64,000 bases of DNA, taken from Hsuehochloa calcarea (Eukaryota > Streptophyta > Magnoliopsida > Poales > Poaceae). A program made the translations under genes and the position numbers. Under the pieces are notes generated by a model that ran no database searches, was not told the DNA's origin, and saw nothing but the letters and a program-made list of their open reading frames with translations. Of this stretch, positions 37,201 to 48,585 are shown one piece after another (positions within the stretch are counted from its first letter, which is position 1; the number at the start of each line of letters is the position of its first letter). The DNA lies in contig CM070611.1 in assembly GCA_036346395.1 (NCBI GenBank), positions 25,306,473 to 25,370,472 on the forward strand. The letters are read 5' to 3'.

Positions 37201-37390
37201 TCAAAATAATAATTTTGATTTTAAATTCCAGAAATCTCAATCAAACCAAATTTTAATTTAATTGAAGTTTGATTAACTCATATTAAACATGCAATTGAAT
37301 TCTGAAATTTCAAAATTAAACTTTGGGCAAATAGAAGCAAATGGTTCTCTTTTAAAATTTTTCAAAAACTCCGAAAAACGGGACGTTACA
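34266..37390 (-). repeat. 3' LTR of the gypsy element
   Basis: This 3,125-bp LTR is nearly collinear with the right LTR. AT-rich U3-like sequence lies at 36960-37390, a GC-rich core with GA runs at 36090-36910, and the rest at 34266-36060. Adjacent at 37391-37410 the - strand reads an AAGAGGGG purine tract, the plus-strand primer. Long overlapping open frames in the GC-rich core have no domains and are not genes. Confidence 0.93.
36563..36690. repeat. three palindromes CCGTCCG...CGGACGG in the gypsy 3' LTR
   Basis: Imperfectly spaced hairpins with 7-bp arms CCGTCCG/CGGACGG and a short T-rich loop lie at 36563-36582, 36611-36631 and 36670-36690. The same three are present in the other LTR. 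Confidence 0.9.
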
Positions 37391-37434
37391 AACCTACCCC
37401 TCTTAAAGGGAATCTCGACCCGAGATTCAGTCGA

Positions 37435-40400
37435 CTAGAGAATAGGTAGGAAACTCACCTTCAAGTCCTCTTCTCGCTCCCAAGTGGCTTCTTCTTCTGT
37501 GGTTGCTCCATCGACCTTGCGTAAACGGATGATCTTGCTTCTTGTCACTCGCTCGCTACTTCCAAGATCTTGATGGGGTGCTCCTTGTAGGTGAGGTCTT
37601 CTTGCGGGCAATTGATTCCACCGCATCCGCTCTTCTGCACACGCAAACACTTCTTCAATCGCGACACGTGGAAGACATTATGCACATCCGATACCGAGGT
37701 GGAGCTCCAACCGTAAGCGACTTCTCCTCTTCTGCTAGAATCGAAAGGTCCGATGTACCTTGGTGCAAGCTTTCCACTTACTCAAACGACGATCCCTTTG
37801 AGAGGCGATACCTTCAGTACACATGATCACCAGTGCAAAAGCTAGATCTCGGCGACGGTTATCGGATAACTCTTCTCGCTCGTTCAGGCTGTTTTCACCT
37901 TTCGGATTGATCGAACTTGCTCTTCGGCTTTTTCCAAAATATCCGCCCAAACACTTGTCTTTCGCCTACTTCATTCCAATACAAGGGTGTCTCGCATTTT
38001 CTTCCATAAAGGGCTTCAAATGGAGACATCTGAGGCTTGACTGATAATCGTTGTTATAGGAAAACTCGCATAAGGTAGCATTTGATCCCAATCGGTCTCG
38101 ATTTGCTAAGGCACAAGCCCTTAACATATCTTCTAGGATTTGATTTACTCTTTCTCGTCTGGCCCATCCGTCTGGGATGATAAGTCAGATCAAATTTAGA
38201 TTAGTACCCAAAACATCGTGCAACTTCGCCAAAACCTTGAGGTGAATCGGGTTCTCGATCCGACACGATCTTCTTCTGACTCCATGCCGGCACACTATCT
38301 TTGCCATGTACAATTCGCCACCTATCACCGAGTAAGTAGTCTTGATCGGGAGAAAGTGAGCAACTTTGGTTAGACGATCCACAATTACCCGATAGAATCA
38401 TATCCGACCTTGTCCTTGGCAAACCAAAGGATAAAATCCATGCCAATTTCTTCCCATTTCCATTCGAGCACTTTCAAGGGTTGCAGGAGTCCAAAGAGTC
38501 TTTGATGCTCGGCTTTAACTCACGATGACATCACACCGGGCTACATACTGCAATCTCACGCTTCATGCTAGGCCACCAATACATTTCTTTAAGGTCTTGG
38601 TACATCTTTGTGCTTCCTGGGTGAATGGAATACAAAGTTTCATGGGCTTCCTTGAGTATCAGCTGCTTAAGCTCTTGCTGATCTGGAACACAGATTCGCT
38701 TGTCAAACCAAATGGTGCCTTGCTCATCTTCTGAAAATCTCAGGGCTTTACCCTTTTTCATGTTGCTCTTAATTTCCTTAATATTGGCATCTTCAACTTG
38801 AGCTTCCTTGATCTGATTCCGCAAAGTGGGTTGAACTTCTAAGGCAGCTAGATAACCTTCCTCAACCAAATCTAACTTGAGCTTCAGGAACTCTTCATGA
38901 AGGGCTGGTTGATTTTCCTTGATCGACAGGGTATTGCAGTAGACTTTTCTGCTCAAGGCATCTGCCACAACATTAGCTTTGCCTGGGTGGTAGTGGATTC
39001 CAATATCATAATCCTTGATTAACTCTAACCACCTTCTTTGCCTCATATTAAGATCACCGAGTGAAAATGTACTTCAAGCTCTTATGGTCCGTAGACTTCA
39101 CATCGATTACCAATAAGGTAATGACGCCATATCTTTAAAGCATGCACTACGGCAGCTAACTCCAAGTCATGAGTGGGGTAATTCACTTCATGAGGCCTCA
39201 ACCGACGGAAGCATAGGCTACTACCTTCCTTTCTTGCATCAGACACAACCAAGTCCTTGCCGGATGCATCACGAAAAATCTCAAAATCCTTCCTGACATC
39301 CGCAAAATCAACACCGAGCCGAGGTCGACGCTTCTTCAACTCTTGAAAACTTTGCTCACAACTGCTGTCCAAGCAAATTTCTTTTCTTTCTTCAACAATG
39401 GGTGAGGGTCTTGCTATCTTGGAGAATCCTTCTATGAATCGACGATAGTATCCTCGCCATTCCAAGAAAACTTCGACTGAGGCACCGACTTGGGTGACTC
39501 CCAATTAAGCACATCCTTAACCTTGCTAGGGTTAACAGACACTCCTTCCGACATGACATGTCCCAAGAAAGTAACTTCTTTCATCCAAAACTCACACTTG
39601 CTGAATTTAGCATAGAGTTGATGATTTCTAAGCTTATTCAGACCAAACGGAGGTGCTCTTCATGCTCTTCTTCACTCTTGAATACACCAAAATATCGTCA
39701 ATAAAGACAATGACGAACTTATCCAAATATTCCATGAATACTTTATTCATCAAGTTCATAAAGTAAGCAGGGCATTGGTCAATCCAAATGACATGACCGT
39801 GAACTCATACACCCATACCGGGTTGAGAAAGTCGTCTTGGGAATATCTTCGGACGAATCTTCAATCGATGGTATCCTCGACCTCAAGTCTATTTTGGAGA
39901 ACACACCGCTCCTTTCAACCGATCAAACAGATCATCGATCCCGGGCGAGGGTACTTGTTCTTGATGGTGACCTCATTGAGGGCTCGGTAATCCACACACA
40001 TCCGCTGGGTGCCATCCTTCTTGCAACAAAGATCACCGGGCTCCCAAGGTGAAGAACTAGGTCTGACAAAACCTTTCTCTTGCATTTCTTCAATTTGCTT
40101 CTTCAGTTCAACCAAATCATTGACAGCAATCAGAGGGTCTCTTGAAAATAGGTGCGCCTCGAACAAGATTGATGACAAACTCCAAGTCTCGGTCCGCGGC
40201 ATTCCGTAGGTCATCGAAAGACATCCGAAACTCTCTCGACCATCGGCACTTCTTCCAAAGACACAACACCGCATCGCAGACTAAAGATCCAAATAGCTTC
40301 CCGGGAGGCTTCAAACTTTACCTTGGTTCCATCCGGATCGACCAAAGTGATGCTTCTACCACCACAATCCAAGAGGGCTTGGTGATTGGCAAGCCAATCC

Positions 40401-41841
40401 ATTCCCAAAATCACATCAAGAGACTTGGTGTCTATGATGATGAGATTAGCAAGGAATTCTACCCTTCTATGGTCACTTTAACCTTAGGGCAACCTTGGTT
40501 CGTACTCAATTCAACCGAGATTGAACCAACAAAACACTTTTAAGAGGCAAAACTTCCAACCGGTGCCTTTCAAAGAAAACTCCGAGAAACAAACGAATGC
40601 GAAGCTCCGTAATCAAACAAAACAAGGGCAGGCCGAATTGACAAGGAACTTACCCAAAGACGACGTCCGGCCGTCTCGGGCTTCCTCCACAAGTGGTGTG
40701 GTTCACACGACCTCTTCCAAACGGCCGAGGAGACTTGACTGGTGCAAATGAGTCCGAGGGGCTCCACGTGGCGACTCTCGGAGCGGGGTCCCGGTCTGAG
40801 TGGCTCCCATGTTGAAACGAACAGAGAAGGGCCTTGCCTCTGCGGCAATCATAGCTGGCGCCCCACCGATGGCACTTAAAGCGTGATCCCGCCGCAGGTT
40901 GCCATTCCTTGGTTGCTTTGGTTGCCGGAGCCGCTGAAGCCGCGGTTACCGGAATCGCTGGCGAGGGGCCGCTGAGGAGCTCAATGTGACAGTGGAGCAA
41001 CACGGGCGGAGGCGGCACACTCATTCTCGCTCTCTCGGGAGTGAGACCGATGGGCACCGTGTTGCATCATCTTTCTCTTGCGGATTCTTCAAGTTCACTA
41101 CGGATTCTCGATGAGCATGGCCTTGTTCACCAAGTGCTTTGAAATCAATAGTCATTCCCAATGACTTGCACCTTCAAACCGGGTTGAGTCCTCTCTGAAG
41201 CGCTCGGCGGCATCATCTGTGGCAACGCCCTCCGGGCATAACGGGACAACCGAGTGAATCATTAAGATATTCACTCACCGACGTGTTGCCTTGCCGCAAC
41301 TCACGGAACTCATTCTTCTTCATTTCCACCTTTCCATCGTGGATATGGGAGTGGCGAAAGCTCCCAAAACTCGCCCAAGTGATACTCTCGGTTTCCATGG
41401 GCGGCACAATAGTTCTCCCACCATTCTCGCAGCGGTACCTTCAAGCCGTGGGTGGCATACGTAACCTTCTCGCGATCATCACAACGGGTGATAGCGAGCT
41501 TCTTTCCATGGAACGTAACCACCATTCAAGGCCCAATGGCTCCGAGGAGCTGGAGAAAGTGGGCGGATGGGTCCTCAAAACTCGCCAACTCGACGAGGAA
41601 AATCGGGGTGGAGCAGCGTGGCGTGGCACCGCTTGATCGCTCGATTCATCATTGCGAGGAGGGCAAGAATGGCCCGTTCTCACGATTCATCATCCGAGTC
41701 ATATTCTCGCATCAAAGAGCTCATCACCGCGGCTGGCCGCCATGAACTGACTCAAACCCGGATCCGCACCGGCGGCTCGGGAAGACGGGCATCGGGCGCT
41801 TGAGTCTCATCCTCGCTCGCGGAGTTGCGGGTCCGAACCAT
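37435..41841 (-). pseudogene. gypsy gag-pol polyprotein, frameshifted
   Basis: Reading leftward, the N-terminus starts at 41841 (MVRTRNSASEDE) and gag occupies about 41840-40850. A degraded zinc knuckle follows (KCHRWGASYDC). The aspartic-protease motif appears as LFDYGASHSFVS, where the family has DSGA (about 40590). Reverse transcriptase (QRMCVDYRALNEVTI) is at about 39920-40240, and the RNase H region (YPTHDLELAAVVHALKIWRHY) at about 39080-39190. The H-H-C-C part of integrase (LKEAHETLYSIHPGSTKMY) is at about 38560-38620, and core integrase (MDRLTKVAHFLPIKTTYS) at about 38330-38382. The C-terminus has EEEATWEREEDL, resembling the chromodomain-like tail of chromoviruses, with stop at 37435. 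Domain order PR-RT-RH-IN is gypsy. Many of the frameshifts fall at CAG/CTG positions (see findings). Confidence 0.9.
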
Positions 41842-42428
41842 CTCGCGACAAAGCTTCACTGTGTTTAATAGACGAGAAGAAGAAAGCAATTTAGATGAGA
41901 GGGAAAGCACGGAGGTGAGCGAGGAACAAGGGAGGTAGATGGATCAACCTAATGCGGACAAAATTGGTTTTACCCCACGAACGGATAGCCGAAAGGCCAT
42001 CAAGAAGCAAACCAAAAGGGACACTTAAGCACAAAAGCACTATTACGCGACTAATCGACTCTAAAACTAGGAGGCAAATACCAATCTAATCTTTACGGAG
42101 GGGCAACTTGAAACAAATCATGGATCTTGAACTTCCAAAACTTCCATTGCTTGATCTTGAAGGGCTCGATCCTAGGGATAATCCAGGGATGAGGGAGTCA
42201 AATTTAAATTTGAAAACCAAGTTCCAGAAAAGATAAGATGAAAGAACTCAAGAATGATATAAGAGGGTAAGATGATAAGAAAAGAATAGAACAAGGCGAG
42301 AAAGAAATGTAATAAGATGAGAGAAGAATTTCTAGTCAAGTTAATTGCTTGGTTTGATTTAGAAAATATATTTTGAATCTTTGACTAAGACGACTAAGCT
42401 AACTAAAGGTTACGCCCTGCAATGATAT

Positions 42429-42440
42429 GGCTCGATACTA
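42429..42440 (-). other. primer-binding site of the gypsy element (altered)
   Basis: The - strand reads TAGTATCGAGCC, five bases inside the 5' LTR end. The plant consensus is TGGTATCAGAGCC, so the CAG has become CG. Position and remaining match identify the primer site. Confidence 0.65.
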
Positions 42441-44336
42441 TCTCTTGTCGGACCCGAGGATGTCACACAACCCCGAGACCCTCAGGCATACCAAGCTAGT
42501 CCCATGATCGGAGCTAGCTTGCACAGCTTGCAACAATGATGTAATCATAACCATTCAACAACGAACTAATGAAGCAAACAAAGTAATATTAATTAAAACA
42601 AAGAAAGACCTTATGGTCAAGGTTCTACAAAAGTCGCCTCACGTGGCTTAGCAACAACAGAGTATCCGCAAATGAAATCTCAAAATACGTGGAGACCAAT
42701 CGACATGCCCACAGGCAATCGAGTGGAGGACGCGACCTAGTTCGCGAAGTCTTCAAAGTAGCCTTCTTCGTAGAACTCAACATTTCCGGTTCTTCATTGG
42801 ACCGATCAACAAAGGGCATAAAGCCGTGAGTACATAAAGTACTCAAGAAGTCGAGAGAAATGTATGCACATAGTATTCATGCCAGCTTAAACAATGATGG
42901 CTTTATGGTTAATTTGCGTAAAGCAAGTTTAATAAAGAAATACAATAATTAGATGGCAAAGCAGATTGTAAAAGAATACTACATAGATAACCAAGTTCCT
43001 TTGAATCAAACAGTGAACATCCCGTTCACTTCCCAACCATTCCAACCAAACGCTTCCATCTAACCAAACCACATTTTTGAAAATACTACCCTTGCGCGAA
43101 ATCACTGTGCATGTCCGTAATCGGGACACGGCTATTCGAATAGATTTTGACACTCGCAGAGGTTGTACAATTTTACCCACAAGACACGAATTCTCTAGTT
43201 TGTTTGGCATCCGCCGATACCACCGCCACTTCCTTTGGTGAGTAGTCTAGAGCACGTGACAAGGCTTTTACAAAGTTCCATTTTGCCTCTGCTTCGCTTC
43301 GCTAAGGTTTCGCCATCACAATTTCTCTCTTGCCCTAATAAATGTACCACAACAGAACCGACTCAAAACTTTCCTAATTAATTGGCTGTCCGTCCCATAC
43401 CGGACTTATGGTTGCACGAGGTGACCTGGATCAATGACTTGCAAAGTTAAGTCCTTAGTTGATCGCCGCATAAGTCTACCACAACCCAATGTGCATTACG
43501 CACCCACTCTAGCTCCCTACCTCAAGCCCGAGCATAAATCATTTTTGTTCATACCCGCCAAATGGCAATCCTCGCCATGGCACAACATCTTTAATAAAAG
43601 TGGCCTCACACCACAATTCCATAGTTCCATTAGTCAAATTTCAATAATCAATGAACATGTGATCGAAAGTCTCATGTAACTAGAGCATGTCTAAGCAATA
43701 ATACGCCCAAGTTGGTAATACAATTATGTCCAACTAGTATTAACCATCCTAAGGTGTCCAAGGATATATGTCATACAAGGAGACATTTCATTTTAATTTA
43801 TCAAGGAGGCTTAATGGCAATTTGGTAATTATCTACTCCCAAAACCATTTTTAATAAAACTAGCCATGCATGATAATTTAATACAATATACATTTGTAAA
43901 ATGGGTTCAACATGGTCAAAGGCCTACGACTTGCCTTCGCTTGACGAGGAGAGGGTCTTCTGGTCGTCGGTCAAGAAATCTTCCAAACGCCTAATCTACA
44001 CGCATGAGAATAGCAACAAATAAATAAAACAGCACCAAATGAACTCCAAAAATTACAAAACCAGTACCAAATGAAAGAGGATGAATTTATATGAATTTAG
44101 AAATTTGGATCACCCAAATCGAGTTCTGATGTGAAAGTTATAGCTAAAAGAAGTTTTAAATCACATAAAATGATGGATTTAGGGTTTTTCCGATTTTCCA
44201 GATTTAATTTTCATCGAAATTCCGACTTTGACGCGGCGCAAGACACGCAATCGCACACGTGGCTGCCACGCTGTTGAAAGGGTCGACGCGGCCGACCGGC
44301 CGACGACGCACGCCACGCCGGCCGGGGCCCGCAGGT

Positions 44337-44337
<1 letters not shown>

Positions 44338-44372
<35 letters not shown>
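44338..44372. repeat. (GA)n microsatellite in the gypsy LTR
   Basis: This is an uninterrupted GA run of about 17 units. The other LTR has a shorter, interrupted version near 36167-36205. Confidence 0.9.
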
Positions 44373-44374
<2 letters not shown>

Positions 44375-44727
44375 GGTGGCATGCCGGCGGCCGAGCTGGG
44401 AGACGACGGCGCCGGGCGCGGAGAAGGCGGAGACGCCGGAGACGGCGCGGCGCGAGGCGCCGAGGCGGGAAGAAGAAGGAGGGCGCGCGAGAACGGCCGA
44501 GAGAGAGGGAAAAGAGAGGGAGAGAAGAGGCGCGGCGGTTTATAGCAGTTCCGCGCGCAAAAGCAAGCGGCGATGGACGGCGCGGCGACGGACGGCGCGG
44601 GCGTGGCGACGCGGGCGAGGCGCGGAGAGGCGACGGACGGCAGACGGCGCCGATTCGCGCGGATTCGGGCGGCGCCGCGCGCGCGCCGTGGGAGAGAGAG
44701 AGCGCGCGTCGGGGGCGATGAACAGCG

Positions 44728-44853
44728 CCGTCCGATTCGACGGACGGTGCGGAGCGAGGAGGCGCGAGAGAGAGCCGTCCGATTTCGACGGACGGTGGGA
44801 GATGAACGGCGCGCGACGCGAGATGAGCGGCGCCGTCCGATTTCGACGGACGG
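44728..44853. repeat. three palindromes CCGTCCG...CGGACGG in the gypsy 5' LTR
   Basis: Copies lie at 44728-44747, 44775-44795 and 44833-44853. They match the three in the other LTR in number and order. Confidence 0.9.
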
Positions 44854-47844
44854 TGGGAAGCGGAAAAAGCGGCGCGCGGAGGGCGCTCGGATCGCGATCC
44901 AACGGCGGAGAAGAGAGGAGAGCGCGCGAGGGAAACGAACGCCGCGGCGAACGGAACGGCCGGATCTTGATCCAACGGCCGAAGAAAGAGCGCCATGGCT
45001 GAACGAGAGCGCTTTGATGAAGATCCGACGGCGAGGCGAGGGCGCCATGAGCGGGCCGCGGAGCGGGCCGGCGCGGAAAACAAAGTGATTGGGCCGAGAG
45101 ATTCGCCCAAAACCGAAAAGGGATTTTAAAAAGCTTTAATTTACGTAAATTCAAATAAAACAAAAGGCAAATTAGAAAATAGCAAATAGACTCCAAAAAT
45201 TCTAGAAAAATTCACAGAAATTCCTTGAATTATTCTAGACTTAATAAAAATACTTTTAACTTTAAATTGTCTTTTTCTTTTACAAATAAAATAATTTTTC
45301 CATTTCGGATAAAACAAAAATCAATTTCTAAAATCCAATAAATCCAAGAAAATGCTCAAAATAATAATTTTGATTTTAAATTCCAGAAATCTCAATCAAA
45401 CCAAATTTTAATTTAATTGAAGTTTGATTAACTCATATTAAACATGCAATTGAATTCTGAAATTTCAAAATTAAACTTTGGGCAAATAGAAGCAAATGGT
45501 TCTCTTTTAAAATTTTTCAAAAACTCCGAAAAACGGGACGTTACACAGGACAACCAAGCCAAACGCACAGGGAAAGCAGGTACCATATGCTATTTGTAAA
45601 ATTTATCGTAATGAATTATCTACAAGATCTACAGGTGGAACAGAGCACCTGCTTAGACATGCTACAAGATGTAAGGCCAAGCAAGGATTGATGTTGAGGC
45701 AGACACAACCACAGTACAACTCCAACGGTACGGTACGTAGCTAGGACTACAATCCTGAGGTAGCCCGTTAATCTCTTTACCGTTTAATTGCTTATGAGTA
45801 TTTACCGTTAGGCTTTGGGGAGTCTTGCTTTCCAAATTTATATTAGATCACGCATAATCCTCGATTTTCTCGTCGCTTTCTAGACAGACAACAACTAGGG
45901 ATCTAGTAAAATACTACAATGAATGCCGTAATAAAATAAAAGAACTATTTAGTATGTGCACATTTTCATGGCCCCACCTTTCGGATATATGGAGTGGTCT
46001 GCTAGGGAGGATTATCTTAGTGCAGCTTGCTCATTATGTAAATAACGATCGGGTAATGGAGAAAAGAATTATAGGTTTGAAATTAATTGATGTAGCACAC
46101 ACGGTGAGAATATTATGAAATCAGATACTAAAGTAGTGGAAGATTTGGTCTTATAGACAAAATATTCTCAATTACTTTAGACAATGCTACTTCGAACTCT
46201 AGGGTCATGGATATTCTTACTGCAGTGTTGAGTACATACGCCAATTCCTTCTTGCTACATCAACGATGCGCTTGTCATATTACTAACCTTATAGTCAAAT
46301 GTGGTTTGAAGATGTTGAATCCGTTTATTAAAGCTTTTCGCGATGCGATGGGTGTAAGTCCAAGAAAGTTCGGTTTGGACATGGAGGTAAGATGAAACTC
46401 TACTTATCTTATGCTTAAGAGTCTTTTACCATATAAGAGTACTTTTTTTGTTTTTATTCAAGCGCACTATCAGAGCATTGATGGTGTGATACTATTGACT
46501 GAGTAATATTGGTTCGTTGCTGAGAAGATACTACATTTTTTAGAAACTTTTTATGAGGCCACTGTTGCTTTGTCCACTGTTTACTATCCAACATCTCATA
46601 TTATTGTGTATAGTATTTTACATATTACTACTCAACTGAAAATGTATAAAAATGACTCTATTTTACACGACACTATTGTTGCTATGAAAAGTAAATACCT
46701 TAAATATTGGAGAAAAATCCCTTTTCTGTATGCATTTGCATTTATTTTAGATCCTAGAGGTAAAATTGATGTATTTGCTAATATTCTTCATCTTCTTAGT
46801 GATGCTACAGGGCTAGACTATTCTAACTATTTTGCAGAAGTTTGTTATCGGTTACACGAGATTTACCAAAGGTTTGAAAATAAGTTACAGGGAGTCCACC
46901 TACAACGACCTCCAGTAGCCTCCGCCTCAAGTAGCAAGACAAATATGTGAGGCAAGATCTTCGGGGGTTCTTCCTCCAGGTCTAGGTCTTCTTCTCCTAC
47001 AGCGGTACCTTCTCAACAAAATCCAAGAGGACCAACACCAACCTCTCACCCAAGGAGTGGAGAACTATCTGCCTATCTGGACAGTGATACAACGGATTTC
47101 AAGTCAGAAAACTTTAAAATTTTGCACTAGTGGCATGAGCACAAGTTAGCATATCCCATGCTACCTATACTTGCACGTGATGTGTTAACTGTTCATTTCT
47201 CAACGGTTTTCTCTGAGTCTGCTTTCAGTCTTTTTGGAAAAATATTGGAAAGAACACGTCTCACATGTGAGATAGTGGAGATACTTCTAACTGTGAAGGA
47301 TTGGGAACATGCTGATTCACGAACACAACACTCTGTGGAAGATCTAGAGTTATCGGAGGTGTTCGAAAATCTGTACCTAGACAACGACACGTAGAGCAAG
47401 GATGTTTGTAGAGCTATACGTTGTACTCTTTTTCTTTGCTAAGGTTTTCTTATTTTGAGTTTTTATTTGCGAAAGTTTTAACGAGACACCTAATTGAACA
47501 TTAATAAAGCTCTTTATTACATTTTCAATACACTTGTCTCATTTTTTTTTAATTTTTATATCTATTTCTGAATTCTACACAATTTTCTGTTTTTTCTTGT
47601 TTTTTTGAATTTTTCAAGCATAACGGGCTAGATGGGCCGACCTAGGCCAAACGGGCTTGTGCCGGCCCAGCTCGGCATGAACGGCCGATGGGCCATGCCT
47701 GGGCCGCCTCCCCGGCACATGGGCTAGCACGACACGGTCCATCTAATAGCCGGGCCAGGATGGGCCGTGCCGAGATGGGCCTAGCCAACTCGTGCTCGTG
47801 TCATGCCGGGACGGGCTGCCCATCTGGCCACCACTAATGTCCAT

Positions 47845-48002
47845 TGCTTTCATGCATGTTCATGAGGTCGTGGTGTTATGCGTGTTTGTGTGTATTTCTA
47901 TGTGAGGAATTGATGATTTGTCGCTTGAGGCAAGAGCTCCCTGCCGGCAACTGCACTGCCCATGCAATCTCTGTCTGCTACCTTCACCGCCACTCACCAA
48001 TT
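47845..48002. other. original intergenic DNA between two transposons
   Basis: 158 bases lie between the hAT right duplication and the start of the next inverted-repeat element, including that element's duplication TCACCAATT at 47994-48002. I see no coding sequence. Confidence 0.6.
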
Positions 48003-48169
48003 GATTTTTTAAATAATATTAATTTAAAAGATAATTACAAAAATAAAATAGCTACTTTTTTTTTTACAAAAATAGGCCACTATCACCAGTTGAATTGGCG
48101 ATAGTATCCCTGTCGCCAATAGAAATAGTGCTCATAGGGTTCTGTTGCCAATTGAAATTGCGAAATTGT

Positions 48170-48175
<6 letters not shown>

Positions 48176-48215
<40 letters not shown>
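48176..48215. repeat. (TG)n microsatellite
   Basis: About 20 TG units, interior to the left terminus of the Mutator-like element. Confidence 0.95.
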
Positions 48216-48216
<1 letters not shown>

Positions 48217-48260
48217 AGAATTCATCCTAAATATTTAGTGTATTTCATGAAGTTTGTTGG

Positions 48261-48585
48261 TAACTATTCTGCAGAAGTTTGTTATCGGTTACACGAGATT
48301 TACCAAAGGTTTGAAAATAAGTTCCAGGGAGTCCACCTACAACGACCTCCAGTAGCCTCCGCCTCAAGTAGCAAGGCAAATATGTGAGGCAAGATCTTCG
48401 GGGGTTCTTCCTCCAGGTCCAGGTCTTCTTCTCCTACAGCGGTACCTTCTCAACAAAATCCAAGAGGACCAACACCAACCTCTCACCCAACGAGTGGGGA
48501 ACTATCTGCCTATCTAGACAGTGATACAACGGATTTCAAGTCAGAAAACTTCAAAATTTTGCACTAGTGGCATGAGCACAAGTTA
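48261..48585 (+). pseudogene. duplicated hAT transposase fragment
   Basis: 325 bases match 46824-47148 of the resident hAT without indels and with eight substitutions by my count. It covers the end of the catalytic region and the linker before the dimerisation domain. Both copies share the same in-frame stops, so the fragment derives from an already inactive copy or its close sister. It ends where a gypsy LTR fragment begins. Confidence 0.9.

Larger units (their letters stand above)
42446..45545 (-). repeat. 5' LTR of the gypsy element
   Basis: This 3,100-bp partner of 34266-37390 has the same termini. A pure (GA)n run lies at 44338-44372. Outside CAG/CTG sites and the GC-rich core the two LTRs are almost identical by eye, implying a young insertion. 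Confidence 0.93.
34261..45550 (-). mobile_element. Ty3/gypsy retrotransposon, both LTRs, TSD CAGGA
   Basis: The element proper spans 34266-45545 and is flanked by CAGGA at 34261-34265 and 45546-45550. The coding strand is -, so the 5' LTR is at 42446-45545 and the 3' LTR at 34266-37390. LTR ends on the element's strand are TGTAACGTCCC and GGTCCGACA. The internal region (37391-42445) has a primer-binding-site-like sequence and a polypurine tract at the expected ends, with gag-pol between. It inserted into the hAT transposase coding sequence. Confidence 0.95.
34043..47394 (+). pseudogene. hAT transposase, interrupted by gypsy insertion and decayed
   Basis: The N-terminal part starts at ATG 34043 (MDNYGSFALADYRL) and runs to 34265 inside a BED zinc finger (VWENFDR). 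It resumes after the gypsy element at 45551 with the finger's remaining residues, ending HLLRHATRC. The second Cys of the finger reads Tyr (CKIY). Downstream blocks include a RNase H-like core region (DNATSNSRVMDIL, LHQRCACHITNLIVKCGL; about 46180-46320) and the C-terminal dimerisation domain (SESAFSLFGKI, VKDWEHAD; about 47210-47330), with a final stop at 47392-47394. Several stops and frameshifts lie between 45740 and 46150, and another stop near 46948. The family cuts and pastes hAT DNA with 8-bp duplications. This copy cannot make active protein. Confidence 0.88.
33026..47844 (+). mobile_element. hAT transposon with nested gypsy element (TSD ATGTCCAT)
   Basis: The element proper is 33034-47836, with ends TAGAGGTGGCCAGATGGG and the inverse CCCATCTGGCCACCACTA, 17 of 18 bases matching. 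The 8-bp duplication ATGTCCAT lies at 33026-33033 and 47837-47844 and is exact. Subterminal GGCACGACA-type repeats occur at both ends. The transposase gene is on the + strand. The size without the 11.3 kb gypsy insert is about 3.5 kb, normal for a hAT. Confidence 0.93.

Noticed and set aside
46207..46950. Separate small genes for each open frame in this interval
   Set aside because: All are pieces of one decayed hAT transposase in the expected order and orientation.
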